Under the pieces are notes generated by a model. It was not told the DNA's origin. It saw nothing but the letters and a program-made list of their open reading frames with translations, and did no database searches. Shown piece by piece: positions 1 through 8,382 of a stretch of 48,123 nt of DNA. Position numbers and translations under genes: made by a program. This DNA comes from Clostridiales bacterium (GTDB lineage Bacteria; Bacillota; Clostridia; Oscillospirales; Oscillospiraceae). The stretch spans positions 1-48,123 of the forward strand of contig JAQXKZ010000026.1 of assembly GCA_029010715.1 (NCBI GenBank). Direction: 5' to 3'. The stretch's first letter is position 1; each line of letters opens with the position of its first letter.

Positions 1-94
1 GCTGCTCAGTCAGGCGGTCGGCCTGTACTGCGCGGGCAGGCTATCCGTCCGCGGAGCCAGAGTTGTGGTCGAAGAGGAAAAAGAGAAAGTATAA
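1..94 (+). CDS. C-terminal end of an unrecognised protein (partial)
   Basis: An open frame enters from the left edge (first full codon at base 2) and ends at a TAA at 92-94, giving the last 30 residues of a protein. The tail ends in a charged stretch, VVVEEEKEKV. It is followed 13 bases later by a perfect intrinsic terminator, which supports a real gene end. Too little is present to name a family. The frame was chosen because it is open across the whole stretch and ends just before the terminator. Confidence 0.5.
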   Translation, partial: LLSQAVGLYCAGRLSVRGARVVVEEEKEKV

Positions 95-107
95 ACTTAT
101 ACATAAA

Positions 108-140
108 CGCCCCGCCGTTTCACACGGCGGGGCGCTTTGT
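108..140 (+). terminator. Intrinsic terminator of the left-edge gene
   Basis: A perfect 10-bp GC-rich stem (108-117 with 125-134) with a 7-base loop, followed by CTTTGT, sits 13 bases after the stop codon at 92-94. Confidence 0.75.
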
Positions 141-490
141 ACCGAAAACCCGAGATGCAATGCGGGGCCTGCCGCGCCTGCCGCGCCGTGCAAAGCCTTT
201 GACGCTTTCCGTGAGCTTAGTCCAACGGGAGTCGAACACTCATGGGCTTTTATAGGGCGGATTTCCGCCCGGAATCGCCTTATGCGCTTTTTCGGAAAAA
301 CAAAACAGAGCGGAGAATCCGCTCTGTTTTGTTTTATATGGTTGAGGACAAAATGAAAAAGATGAAAAACTGTTACTTGCAGTTATTAATATACCCGAAA
401 GATGTTTCGTAATAAACCGCAAAATTGTTTCAAAATTGTTAAACACCAAAATATTTTAAATAAATAAAGCGAAAGAGCGGCGCGCTGCGC
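141..490. other. Intergenic region, no gene seen
   Basis: About 350 bases lie between the left-edge terminator and the end of the minus-strand GNAT gene. It holds a small GC hairpin (about 255-270), a strong bidirectional terminator (297-335) and an AT-rich stretch. Short open frames here lack a convincing ribosome binding site. A T-arm-like sequence around 218-240 does not extend to a tRNA. Confidence 0.5.
297..335. terminator. Bidirectional terminator, likely end of the cca-GNAT operon
   Basis: A perfect 18-bp stem (297-314 with 318-335) with a GAA loop. The outer stem is A-rich on the left and T-rich on the right, so it can act in both directions. On the minus strand it lies about 155 bases past the GNAT stop. 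Confidence 0.7.
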
Positions 491-1306
491 TCAGTCGAAA
501 CTGATATTCCAGACACAGTCCGGCGGAATACTGCCGGGAAGCGCTGCCAGATAGACTTCGCCCGACACGTCGGGAAGGAAGTACACGGCGCGCTCCGCTC
601 CTATGAAAGCGCCGACAGAGGCGGCGATAGTCCCGGCGTCCCCCGGTACGGAGGTGATAAGCTCCTTTATGACGGCGGCGCCGTTCTCAAGATACGCCGA
701 GCATATGCCGCTGCCGCAGGCATAGAGACCGCCGCCGAGGGCTTTGCAGAAGCGGCGCTGAAACTCGAGCGTAGGGTTCGACGGGTGCATATGACATTTG
801 TCCCGCAGCATGCTTTCGCGCCAGAGCATGTATTCGGTGGAGCTGAGCTCCATGACGCCCTCGTCGGCGGAACAGGGCAGCTCAAAGCGACGCCTGCGCA
901 GGACGCATTCGACGCCGAGAACATCCCTGTACCAGCCGTAGAGCGACTCTTCGGCGGGAAGCGTGCATATGACCTCTGCGCCGCGCCGGCGCGCAAGCTC
1001 CGCGCAGCGCAGCGTGAGCTCTCTGCCGATGCCGAGACGGCGGCAGGCGGGATCAACGGCGACGGCGTAGATGTAGCCGCAGACGGGCGGCCTGGCGCCT
1101 GCGCCGATGAGCTCCATGCCGGCAATGACATAGGCAGCACCGACGACGGAGCCGTTAAGCTCGGCCACGGCGGCGGTGCCCATGTCCTGCAGCAGGGCCA
1201 TAAAGCTCCCGATTAGCTCCTCGGTGTCTCCGAAAACGCCCTGCCAAAGCGCGGTCATGGCGGGAATGTCGGAGCGGCGGTACTCACGGACAGTGTACTT
1301 ATTCAT
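491..1306 (-). CDS. GNAT family N-acetyltransferase
   Basis: A 271-residue protein whose N-terminal half (about 1-130) is a GNAT fold. Residues 89-94 (RRLGIG) match the acetyl-CoA pyrophosphate-binding loop R/Q-x-x-G-x-G, preceded by the beta4-like AVAVDP. The C-terminal half (about 150-271) is a second domain without a motif I can name, so the protein is longer than a minimal GNAT of about 150 residues. It is the last gene of a four-gene minus-strand operon, and its start overlaps the DUF2156 gene by 8 bases, suggesting translational coupling. The acceptor substrate cannot be predicted. The family call is firm. Confidence 0.85.
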   Translation of the reverse strand: MNKYTVREYRRSDIPAMTALWQGVFGDTEELIGSFMALLQDMGTAAVAELNGSVVGAAYVIAGMELIGAGARPPVCGYIYAVAVDPACRRLGIGRELTLRCAELARRRGAEVICTLPAEESLYGWYRDVLGVECVLRRRRFELPCSADEGVMELSSTEYMLWRESMLRDKCHMHPSNPTLEFQRRFCKALGGGLYACGSGICSAYLENGAAVIKELITSVPGDAGTIAASVGAFIGAERAVYFLPDVSGEVYLAALPGSIPPDCVWNISFD

Positions 1307-2201
1307 CTTTCATCCTCGCGGTGTATTTCTTCAGAAGGTACTCGGGCTTGTACGACAGCTTCGATATGCGCAGAGACTCAAGTCCCATGTCGTCCTCGCG
1401 GTTTATATACCTGAGCTCACTGTGGCGCGACATGGCGAGCCGGGTCATCTCGCGGCAGACCATGGGGTACGCGCCGTTTATGCTGATGTCGGCCTTCTCA
1501 AAGTGAACGTCGAAAGTATCGCGACTTGCCATCTCGCCGATGGAAAAGCCCATCACCTTCCCGCCCGAGAGGAGCGCGCCGCCCTCGAGGCCAAGCTTTT
1601 CGTACACGGCAAAGGCGCGGATAATCGCGTCATGCTCAAGGTGTATGCTGGGATCGAGACGGTCAAGGTTGGTCTCGGTCCACATGTTGAGCATGTCGAG
1701 GCAGTCGGGTATCAGCTCTCTTGTCAGCGGTACGAAGCTCCAGTCATGCTCAGCCTCAAAGCGGTTGCAGTGGTTCTTCTTGCCGTGCAGAGCCCTGCCG
1801 GAGTATGTGGCGAGCTTTCCGGCCTGGTATATATAATCGGCGCACTCGACGTCCTCTGTATACTCGAAGCGCCCGGGATACTCATCCTCGAGCATGAGCA
1901 TGTGTTTTTCGGTTATACCGCGCAGGGTCATCGGGTAGCCCTTGAAGGCGGCGAACTCACGTATGGCCTCGATCGCCGGGCGCAGCGGCCCCGAGCCGAC
2001 CGGAAAGACGAAGGTGGGCTTGCCTCCATAGCGGAGCTTTGTCAGCATCCTGTCGCCGCAGCGGCAGATCAGCTGGCGGTAGTGCTTGTCCCAGATATAG
2101 ATATTGCCGAAGTTGTAGTCGGCGCTGGGACTGTTCTCATTCATAACAATTTCGTCGACCCAGGATTTGTCGCCGAGGGTGACGGTTTTGAATTGTACCA
2201 T
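1299..2201 (-). CDS. DUF2156 (phosphatidylglycerol lysyltransferase C-terminal-like) protein
   Basis: A 300-residue soluble protein resembling the DUF2156 family, which has the double-GNAT fold seen in the catalytic half of MprF and in FemX-like transferases. Typical stretches are the N-terminal SADYNFGNIYIW and the late segment with FEKADISINGAYPMV followed by INREDDMGLESLR. It lacks the membrane domain of MprF. In the operon it lies 9 bases after the uracil-DNA glycosylase and overlaps the GNAT gene. Aminoacyl transfer is the known activity of relatives, but many stand-alone members are uncharacterised, so no substrate is proposed. Confidence 0.8.
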   Translation of the reverse strand: MVQFKTVTLGDKSWVDEIVMNENSPSADYNFGNIYIWDKHYRQLICRCGDRMLTKLRYGGKPTFVFPVGSGPLRPAIEAIREFAAFKGYPMTLRGITEKHMLMLEDEYPGRFEYTEDVECADYIYQAGKLATYSGRALHGKKNHCNRFEAEHDWSFVPLTRELIPDCLDMLNMWTETNLDRLDPSIHLEHDAIIRAFAVYEKLGLEGGALLSGGKVMGFSIGEMASRDTFDVHFEKADISINGAYPMVCREMTRLAMSRHSELRYINREDDMGLESLRISKLSYKPEYLLKKYTARMKDE

Positions 2202-2210
2202 AAGCTATAA

Positions 2211-2777
2211 TCAGTATACTCCGTCGCAGACGGCTCTGATTTCCTTTCTTATGCTTCGCAGATCCATAAAGGCGTCGGGGCGCTTACCGACGTCGCGCAG
2301 CAGCGCGGAGGGATGGAAAGTGGCTGTCACGCGCCGGCCGTCTATATCGAACCACTGGCCGTGCTCGCGCGTAATGCGAAAATCGTCCCTGATGATCTTC
2401 ATCGCGGCGATACGGCCCAGACAGACGATTATGCGCGGCTGTACCAGCGCAATCTGACGCTCCAGCCAGGGCCAGCAGGCGTCCTGCTCTATGCCGAGCG
2501 GGTCGCGGTTTCCGGGCGGGCGGCACTTTACGATGTTTGCGATATATACCTTCGTGCGGTCGAGGTCGATCATTTCGAGCATGTCGTCAAGCAGGTGACC
2601 GGCGGGCCCGACAAAGGGTACGCCCTGCTTGTCCTCCTGCTCGCCGGGACCCTCGCCGATGAACATTACCTGCGCCTGCTCGCTGCCGACGCCGAACACA
2701 AGATTGCGCCGCGTCTCGCACAGCGAACAGGCGCGGCAGGCGGCACAGTCGTTTTTTAAGCTGTTCCAGGAATCCAT
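2211..2777 (-). CDS. Uracil-DNA glycosylase, family 4 (iron-sulfur)
   Basis: A 188-residue enzyme that removes uracil from DNA in base-excision repair. Motif A is GEGPGEQED (about 41-49) and motif B is HPSALLR near the C terminus, both typical of family 4. The cluster ligands appear to come from the N-terminal cysteines 11/14/17/20 plus Cys85 and Cys101, a spacing like that of the thermophilic family-4 enzymes. The length is normal for the family. The ATG follows GGAGGAATAACT, which lies within the last codons of the CCA-adding enzyme, so the two are tightly coupled (2-base gap). Confidence 0.92.
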   Translation of the reverse strand: MDSWNSLKNDCAACRACSLCETRRNLVFGVGSEQAQVMFIGEGPGEQEDKQGVPFVGPAGHLLDDMLEMIDLDRTKVYIANIVKCRPPGNRDPLGIEQDACWPWLERQIALVQPRIIVCLGRIAAMKIIRDDFRITREHGQWFDIDGRRVTATFHPSALLRDVGKRPDAFMDLRSIRKEIRAVCDGVY

Positions 2778-2779
2778 AG

Positions 2780-3973
2780 TTATTCCTCCGAGGCCGAGGC
2801 GAGCGACAGCAGAAGCTCACGGCGGTTGTTGCCGGGGTATTCCATAACGTAATCAAGAAGAAAATTGAGCATCTCGCCGAGCTCCCTGCCGCGCAGGCCG
2901 AGCCGCATGAGATCGTCGCCGGTGACGGCGAGGTCGTTCATGGAGCAGCACTCGCCGCTTTTGAGCACAGCCCTGAGCGCGCGGTAGCACTTCGTACCGG
3001 TCAGCGCGTCGCGGCAGCGGGCGGAACAGCAGACGCTGTCCGTACCGTAACGACTGAGCTGGCGCTTCCATTCAAACGCGGAGGCGGGACACGGACAGGC
3101 CAGAAGCTCGGCGGCGCCGCAGCAGCAGCGGATGCTGCGGTTGTCAAGGCGGAGGGCGGTCAGAAAGTTTTTGACCGAGGCGATCGCGTGGGAGGTGAGC
3201 AGCAGCCGGCACAGGGCCGACCAGCGCTCCGGCGCGCGCTTCGGGAGCAGGGAAATACGGTGAAACGTATCCGGGTCAAGCCGGGCGTTGCCGTTGAGAT
3301 ACCGGTCGAGAAGCCCGAGCTCAATAACCTGACACAGGGTCTCCGGACGGGGACTCAGAATAATCCTTTCCGTCTCGTCTCTGACACGCTCAGCGGCGAG
3401 CCCGGCGGCCAGCGGGGCCCGTTTTTTTATTGCGGCGAGCGTGCCCGCCTCGATATCAAAGCCGAGCCGGGACGAGAAGCGGAAGGCACGGAACATACGC
3501 AGCGCATCCTCGTCGAAGCGCCGCTCCGGGTCGCCGACGCAGCGGATGCAGCGGGCCTTTATGTCGTCCGTCCCGCCGAACGGGTCGGCGATCAGGCCAT
3601 CGGCGGAGATCGCCATCGCGTTCATCGTGAAATCCCGCCGGCCCAGGTCGGTGGTCAGGTCGCCGACAAAACGTACGATATCCGGGTGACGGTGATCGGC
3701 GTAGCTCCCCTCGGAGCGGAAGGTCGTGACCTCGGCGCTGCGAGAGCCGACAACGACGGTCACGGTGCCGTGCTTCATGCCTGTCGGACGTGAGCCGGGG
3801 AAGATCTCCATGATCTGCTCGGGCAGGGCGGCAGTGCATATATCCCAGTCATGCGGACGGACGCCGAGCATTATATCACGCACACAGCCGCCGACAAGAT
3901 AGGCGGCGTAGCCGCGGGACAGCAGGGATACCAGAATGTGCTTAACATATTTGGGAGGGCTTACGGCAGCCAT
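2780..3973 (-). CDS. cca: CCA-adding tRNA nucleotidyltransferase
   Basis: A 397-residue class II nucleotidyltransferase that builds or repairs the 3' CCA end of tRNA. The head domain shows LVGGCVRDIMLG, the catalytic DWDICTAA motif, RDFTMNAMA, and the FDEDALRMFRAFRF motif of the neck. The family could also include poly(A) polymerase-like members, but poly(A) polymerase I is not expected in this lineage. I chose the ATG at 3971-3973 because GGAG lies 8 bases upstream; an upstream in-frame ATG at 4006 would add 11 residues without a good site. It is the first gene of a minus-strand operon and diverges from murC. Confidence 0.9.
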   Translation of the reverse strand: MAAVSPPKYVKHILVSLLSRGYAAYLVGGCVRDIMLGVRPHDWDICTAALPEQIMEIFPGSRPTGMKHGTVTVVVGSRSAEVTTFRSEGSYADHRHPDIVRFVGDLTTDLGRRDFTMNAMAISADGLIADPFGGTDDIKARCIRCVGDPERRFDEDALRMFRAFRFSSRLGFDIEAGTLAAIKKRAPLAAGLAAERVRDETERIILSPRPETLCQVIELGLLDRYLNGNARLDPDTFHRISLLPKRAPERWSALCRLLLTSHAIASVKNFLTALRLDNRSIRCCCGAAELLACPCPASAFEWKRQLSRYGTDSVCCSARCRDALTGTKCYRALRAVLKSGECCSMNDLAVTGDDLMRLGLRGRELGEMLNFLLDYVMEYPGNNRRELLLSLASASEE

Positions 3974-4031
3974 GGCCTCACTCCTTGCCGGACGTTGATA
4001 ATACACAAAAGATCGTCAGCATAAGATTTAC

Positions 4032-4060
4032 TTGCAAGAAATACGTCTGCGTATTATAAT
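4032..4060 (+). promoter_or_regulatory. Sigma-A promoter of murC
   Basis: TTGCAA (4032-4037), 17-base spacer, TATAAT (4055-4060). The predicted start near 4067 falls inside an inverted repeat described separately. Confidence 0.7.
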
Positions 4061-4075
4061 TACATCCGTATGTAA
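4060..4075. promoter_or_regulatory. Candidate operator at the murC transcription start
   Basis: The inverted repeat TTACAT-CCGT-ATGTAA overlaps the end of the -10 box and the predicted start site. The position suits a repressor site, but the binding protein is unknown and the repeat is short. Confidence 0.3.
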
Positions 4076-4144
4076 ATTGATTTTATCATTTTTTGCCTTA
4101 TGTAGCAATACTCATTGAGCAAAAACACTTTGACGGAGACATAT

Positions 4145-5515
4145 ATGGAATTTGACAATTTTCTTTCCCCCGGAAGAAGGGGTCATCTGATAGGTATAGG
4201 CGGAGTGTCCATGTCCTCCCTCGCGGAAGTCCTGCAGGGCATGGGGCTGAACATAAGCGGCTCCGACATGAACGACGGCGTCAACGTTCGCGGCATTGAG
4301 GCAAGAGGCATCCCCGTGCATATCGGACACAGCGCCGACAATATCACCGACGACATTGAGTTCGTCGTGCGCACCGCGGCCGTACATGACGACAACCCCG
4401 AGATAAAGACCGCCCGGGCCAAGGGTATCCCGGTCTTTGAGCGCACCCAGGCTTGGGGCGCGATCTCCAAGGACTACGAGAACGCCCTGTGCATCTGCGG
4501 CACCCACGGCAAGACGACGACCACCTCGATGTGTACGCACATCATGATGGCCGCCGATAAGGACCCGACCGTCATGATCGGCGGCACCCTGCCGCTGCTG
4601 AAGGCCGGACACCGTGTGGGACACGGCAACACCATCATCATGGAGGCCTGCGAGTACTATAACTCCTTCCTGTCGCTGCATCCGACGGTGGCGGTGATAC
4701 TGAACATAGAGGCCGACCATCTGGATTTCTTCAGGGATCTGGACGATGTGAAGCACTCCTTCAGGGAGTTTGCGATGCGTGTACCCGAATACGGCTACGT
4801 TGTTGCCAACTGCGACGACGTCAACACCATGGATGCCGTGAAGGATATAAACGCAAGGCTGATAACCTTCGGTTTGAGCCGCGAGGCCGACGTCTATGCC
4901 GAGAATGTACGCTTCATCGGCGCAAACTCCAGATTCGACATTATGTACAAGGGGAAGCTGTTCACCGACGTGACGCTGCATGTGCCCGGCATACACAATG
5001 TGAAGAACGCGCTGGCGGCCACCGCCGCGGCGATCAGTCTCGGCGTGAGGCCGAACGCGGTCAAGTACGGACTTGCCGGCTTTAACGGCGCGGGACGCCG
5101 CTTCGAGTTCAAGGGCAAGTACAACGGAGCCGACGTGTACGACGACTATGCCCATCATCCGGGCGAGCTGAAGGCTCTGCTCGATACCGTCGAACAGCTT
5201 GATTACAAGCGCACCGTGCTCGTTTTCCAGCCGCACACCTACTCACGCACCGCGGCGCTGTTTGACGATTTTGTGGAGCAGCTCAAACGCGCAGACGTAC
5301 TCTTCCTCGCGGAGATATTCGCCGCGCGTGAGAAGAACGCCATAGGTATATCCTCGGCGGCGCTGGCCGGGAAGATAGACGGCGCGATCTTCTGCCCGAC
5401 CTTCGAGGTGCTGGAGGATGCGCTGCGCGCCATCGCGCACCCCGGTGACATTGTGCTCACTGTCGGCGCAGGAGACGTGTACAAGATAGGCGAGGACATT
5501 CTCAAAGGGAAATAA
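4145..5515 (+). CDS. murC: UDP-N-acetylmuramate--L-alanine ligase
   Basis: A 456-residue cytoplasmic Mur ligase that joins L-alanine to UDP-MurNAc with ATP in peptidoglycan precursor synthesis. The N-terminal UMP-binding domain carries the G-x-G-G motif (HLIGIGGVSMS), the central domain has the P-loop CGTHGKTTTTSM and the EACEYYNSFL motif, and the C-terminal domain includes YDDYAHHPGELK, the MurC/Mpl signature. I prefer the ATG at 4145 (GGAG 6 bases upstream) to an in-frame TTG at 4115. Monocistronic: it has its own promoter and a terminator downstream. Mpl is excluded because Mpl is not found in this type of organism. Confidence 0.95.
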   Translation: MEFDNFLSPGRRGHLIGIGGVSMSSLAEVLQGMGLNISGSDMNDGVNVRGIEARGIPVHIGHSADNITDDIEFVVRTAAVHDDNPEIKTARAKGIPVFERTQAWGAISKDYENALCICGTHGKTTTTSMCTHIMMAADKDPTVMIGGTLPLLKAGHRVGHGNTIIMEACEYYNSFLSLHPTVAVILNIEADHLDFFRDLDDVKHSFREFAMRVPEYGYVVANCDDVNTMDAVKDINARLITFGLSREADVYAENVRFIGANSRFDIMYKGKLFTDVTLHVPGIHNVKNALAATAAAISLGVRPNAVKYGLAGFNGAGRRFEFKGKYNGADVYDDYAHHPGELKALLDTVEQLDYKRTVLVFQPHTYSRTAALFDDFVEQLKRADVLFLAEIFAAREKNAIGISSAALAGKIDGAIFCPTFEVLEDALRAIAHPGDIVLTVGAGDVYKIGEDILKGK

Positions 5516-5630
5516 CGGCATATGCAAGCCTGACACTCCTGTCTGACCGAAATATATGCCGCTGCGGCGCAGGCGTGCGCTGCACAGCGGCTCAGGTCAA
5601 AGGATATTTCAATTGAACAGCAGCGGTATA

Positions 5631-5665
5631 AATCCCCGGAAGCGTGAACGCTCCGGGGATTTGTT
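5631..5665 (+). terminator. murC terminator
   Basis: Stem AATCCCCGGA (5631-5640) with TCCGGGGATT (5652-5661), extended inside by GCG/CGC, followed by TGTTAT. Confidence 0.75.
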
Positions 5666-5793
5666 ATATCAAAGAGCATAAAACCTCATGCGCAGGATTG
5701 CGCACCACGATCATGGACAAAAGCCGGAGCGCATGAAGCTTTGCGCAGCATTTTCGGTTGCCACGAAGGGGCGGGAAAATGGCGCATCCTGTT

Positions 5794-5849
5794 TTTTGCT
5801 ATGCTTTTGCATAGCAAAACAGTCCGGAACGAAAGCCCGTCCCGGACTG
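5794..5849 (-). terminator. nfnAB terminators (two hairpins)
   Basis: Read on the minus strand, a CAGTCCGG stem (5849-5842 with 5827-5820) is followed directly by TTTTGC. A second 11-bp AT-rich stem with a 4-base loop (5819-5809 with 5804-5794) ends in a T run. Confidence 0.65.
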
Positions 5850-5865
5850 CGGAATGTACAGTGGC

Positions 5866-7260
5866 TTACTTACTCTTGCTCCTGATGTATTTGTCGATGC
5901 TCTTTGCACCGGCTTTGCCTGCGCCCATGGCGAGGATGACGGTAGCGGAACCGGTGACGGCGTCGCCGCCGGCGAACACGCCCTCGCGCGAGGTCACGCC
6001 GCCCTCGTCTGCCTCAATGCCGCCCTTGCGGGTGAAGTTCAGGCCCTCGGTGGTGTTGCGGATCAGCGGGTTGGGGCTGGTGCCGATAGCGATGATAACG
6101 GTATCCACATCGAGGATCCAGTTGCTGTCGGGCACGGGGACGGGCTTGCGGCGGCCCTTCTCGTCAGGCTCGCCGAGCTCCTGCTTCTGGAGCTCTATGC
6201 CGGTGACATGACCGTCCTCTCCGGCATGGATGGCGACGGGGTTGTTCAGCAGGCGGAACTCGATGCCCTCCGCCTCGGCATGCTCGACCTCTTCCTTACG
6301 TGCGGGCAGCTCGTCGCGGCCGCGGCGGTAGGCGATGTATACATGCTCGGCGCCGAGACGCTTGGCAACGCGCGCGGCGTCCATGGCGACGTTGCCGGCG
6401 CCGACGACGGCGACATTGTGGAAGTGCTTGATCGGTGTGTCATAGTCGTCACGGTAAGCCTTCATGAGGTTCACACGGGTAAGCAGCTCGTTTGCACTGT
6501 AAACGCCGAGGTAGTTCTCGCCGGGGATGTGCAGAAACTGGGGCAGTCCCGCGCCGGAGCCGATGAACACGGCCTCGAAGCCGTCCTCAAACAGCTCGTC
6601 TACGGTCTCACTCTTGCCGATAATGGCGTTGTTGACGATCTTGACGCCCATGGCCTTGAGATTGGCTATCTCGGCGGCAACGATCTCCTTGGGGAGACGG
6701 AACTGGGGAATACCGTAGACCAGAACGCCGCCGCTCTTGTGGAAGGCCTCAAAGATGGTGACGTCGTAGCCCATCTTTCTCAGGTCGCCCGCGCAGGTGA
6801 GTCCGGCGGGGCCGGAGCCGACGATGGCGATACGGTGGCCGTTGGACTCGGGGACCTTGATCTCGTCCCTGTCGGCCTTGTTCATATGATAGTCAGCGAC
6901 AAAGCGCTCGAGACGGCCGATACCGACGCTCTCGCCCTTGATGCCGCGCACGCACTTGCTCTCGCACTGCTTCTCCTGCGGGCAGACGCGTCCGCAGACG
7001 GCGGGCAGGGAGTTGGTGGAGGTGATGATCTCATATGCGGCGTCGAAGTCTCCCTCGGCGACCTTGGCGATGAACTCGGGGATACGCACGGAAACCGGGC
7101 AGCCGGTGCGGCAGCGGGGCTCACGGCAGTTGAGGCAGCGCTTGGCCTCGTCGATGGCCATCTCGGGAGTGTAGCCGAGAGCGACCTCGTCAAAATTGCC
7201 GGAGCGGACTACGGGGTCCTGCTCGGGCATGGGGTTCTTGGTAAGACTCATATTAGCCAT
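5866..7260 (-). CDS. nfnB: NADH-dependent ferredoxin:NADP+ oxidoreductase, subunit B (GltA-like)
   Basis: A 464-residue flavoprotein homologous to the small (beta) subunit of glutamate synthase. The N-terminal region has two [4Fe-4S] motifs (CLNCREPRCRTGCP about residue 42 on, and CGRVCPQEKQCESKC about 90 on). It is followed by an FAD-binding GSGPAGLTCAG motif and an NADP(H)-binding GAGNVAMDAARVAKRLG motif. On its own it could be called GltA, but the gene directly upstream encodes the NfnA partner and overlaps it by 8 bases. The pair therefore fits NfnAB, the electron-bifurcating transhydrogenase that couples ferredoxin and NADH oxidation to NADP+ reduction. Confidence 0.85.
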   Translation of the reverse strand: MANMSLTKNPMPEQDPVVRSGNFDEVALGYTPEMAIDEAKRCLNCREPRCRTGCPVSVRIPEFIAKVAEGDFDAAYEIITSTNSLPAVCGRVCPQEKQCESKCVRGIKGESVGIGRLERFVADYHMNKADRDEIKVPESNGHRIAIVGSGPAGLTCAGDLRKMGYDVTIFEAFHKSGGVLVYGIPQFRLPKEIVAAEIANLKAMGVKIVNNAIIGKSETVDELFEDGFEAVFIGSGAGLPQFLHIPGENYLGVYSANELLTRVNLMKAYRDDYDTPIKHFHNVAVVGAGNVAMDAARVAKRLGAEHVYIAYRRGRDELPARKEEVEHAEAEGIEFRLLNNPVAIHAGEDGHVTGIELQKQELGEPDEKGRRKPVPVPDSNWILDVDTVIIAIGTSPNPLIRNTTEGLNFTRKGGIEADEGGVTSREGVFAGGDAVTGSATVILAMGAGKAGAKSIDKYIRSKSK

Positions 7261-8119
7261 TGCGTTTACCTCCGGTCATGTTGCATATGTGCTTTGCGGA
7301 CTCATCCTGCTCGTCCTTATAGAAAGCGGCGCGCTTGATGAGAGAATCAAAATCGACCTGGTGCGCGTCGAAGTCGGGACCGTCGACGCAGGCAAACTTG
7401 GTCTCGCCGCCGACGATGACACGGCAGCCGCCGCACATGCCGGTGCCGTCGACCATGATCGGGTCGAGAGAGATAATGGTCTTGATGCCGTAGGGGCGGG
7501 TGACGTCGGCGAGGAACTTCATCATGATGTCGGGACCGATGGCGATAACGCGGTCAAACTGGGGCTTGCCCTCGGCGATGTTGGCCTCGATCTCCTTCTT
7601 GAGGTACTCCGTGGTGAAGCCTTTCTCACCGTAGCTGCCGTCGTCGGTGCACATGATGAGCTTGTCGGAAGCTTCCTTGAGCTCGTCCTTGAGGATAACG
7701 ATATCAGCGCTGCGGAAACCGGCGATGAAGGTGACGTCGATGCCCTTGTTGTGCATCTCCTTGGCGATCGGATATGCGATGGCACAGCCGACACCGCCGC
7801 CGACAACACAGACCTTCTTCAGTCCGTCCATCTCGGTAGCTCTGCCGAGAGGGCCGACGAAGTCGGAGATATAGTCGCCCTGTTCAACGGTGTGCAGCAT
7901 TTTGGTGGTGCGGCCGGCGGCCTGAACCATAACGGTAACGGTGCCCTTTTCACGGTCCCATCCGGCGACGGATACGGGAACACGCTCACCCTGCTCGTCC
8001 AGACGGAAAATAACAAACTGACCCGCCTGAGCGTGTCGCGCCGCGAGGGGCGCCTCGATCTCGAACAGGCAAATAGTCTTTGCCTCGTTCAGAAAACGCT
8101 TAGTAACAACCTTGTACAT
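7253..8119 (-). CDS. nfnA: NADH-dependent ferredoxin:NADP+ oxidoreductase, subunit A
   Basis: A 288-residue ferredoxin-NADP reductase-like protein. An FAD-binding barrel occupies about 1-100, an NAD-binding Rossmann domain (VCVVGGGVGCAIAYPIAK) about 100-220, and a [2Fe-2S] motif CGGCRV...FACVDGP lies near the C terminus, as in PyrK and NfnA. It is first in a two-gene operon with nfnB, so NfnA is preferred over dihydroorotate dehydrogenase electron-transfer subunit PyrK or sulfide dehydrogenase. AGAGGTGG lies just upstream of the ATG. A consensus sigma-A promoter lies about 80 bases upstream. Confidence 0.85.
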   Translation of the reverse strand: MYKVVTKRFLNEAKTICLFEIEAPLAARHAQAGQFVIFRLDEQGERVPVSVAGWDREKGTVTVMVQAAGRTTKMLHTVEQGDYISDFVGPLGRATEMDGLKKVCVVGGGVGCAIAYPIAKEMHNKGIDVTFIAGFRSADIVILKDELKEASDKLIMCTDDGSYGEKGFTTEYLKKEIEANIAEGKPQFDRVIAIGPDIMMKFLADVTRPYGIKTIISLDPIMVDGTGMCGGCRVIVGGETKFACVDGPDFDAHQVDFDSLIKRAAFYKDEQDESAKHICNMTGGKRNG

Positions 8120-8200
8120 TTGTCCACCTCTGAAAATTTTTGAAAAATTGCGCGGAGCTTAGTCTTTGTGCTGGAGATCGGCCTTTTCTACAACAAAGTT

Positions 8201-8229
8201 ATTCTATCTTTACACAAAGCTAAAGTCAA
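8201..8229 (-). promoter_or_regulatory. Sigma-A promoter of nfnAB
   Basis: On the minus strand: TTGACT (8229-8224), 17-base spacer, TAGAAT (8206-8201). Confidence 0.7.
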
Positions 8230-8324
8230 CTGCCGCAGATATTATTTGTGGATATTACACAGTTTAATAGAGATAAAAACTTATATATGCACCGAAAACA
8301 GCATAATGACAGAGCAAATGATAA

Positions 8325-8354
8325 GCCCGGACCCGAAAGCGGCCGGGCCCGGAC
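8325..8354 (-). terminator. Terminator of the LUD-cupin operon
   Basis: On the minus strand an 11-bp GC-rich stem with two G-T pairs (8354-8344 with 8335-8325) is followed by TTATCATTT, about 30 bases past the cupin stop. Confidence 0.6.
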
Positions 8355-8382
8355 TGTCCTTGCCATATTGTACTCGTTGTCT

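Larger units (their letters stand above)
5516..5865. other. Intergenic region between convergent murC and nfnAB
   Basis: About 350 bases with terminators for both sides (5631-5665 for murC; 5794-5849 for nfnAB) and GC-rich palindromic filler. No open frame here has a ribosome binding site. Confidence 0.5.

Noticed and set aside
89-102. GTATAAACTTATAC occurring twice (also at 47514-47527)
   Set aside because: Two copies of a short AT-rich palindrome 47 kb apart in unrelated settings are easily explained by chance.
200-262. tRNA-like T-arm sequence on the minus strand
   Set aside because: Only the GTTCGACTCCC-like stretch is seen; no acceptor stem, D arm or anticodon arm can be built around it.
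4112-5236. Long open frame antisense to murC
   Set aside because: It is a shadow of murC codon bias in GC-rich DNA; it has no ribosome binding site and no family-like content. The same holds for the 726-codon antisense frame over nifJ (33631-35811) and others over nfnAB, the ALDH and the dehydratase genes.
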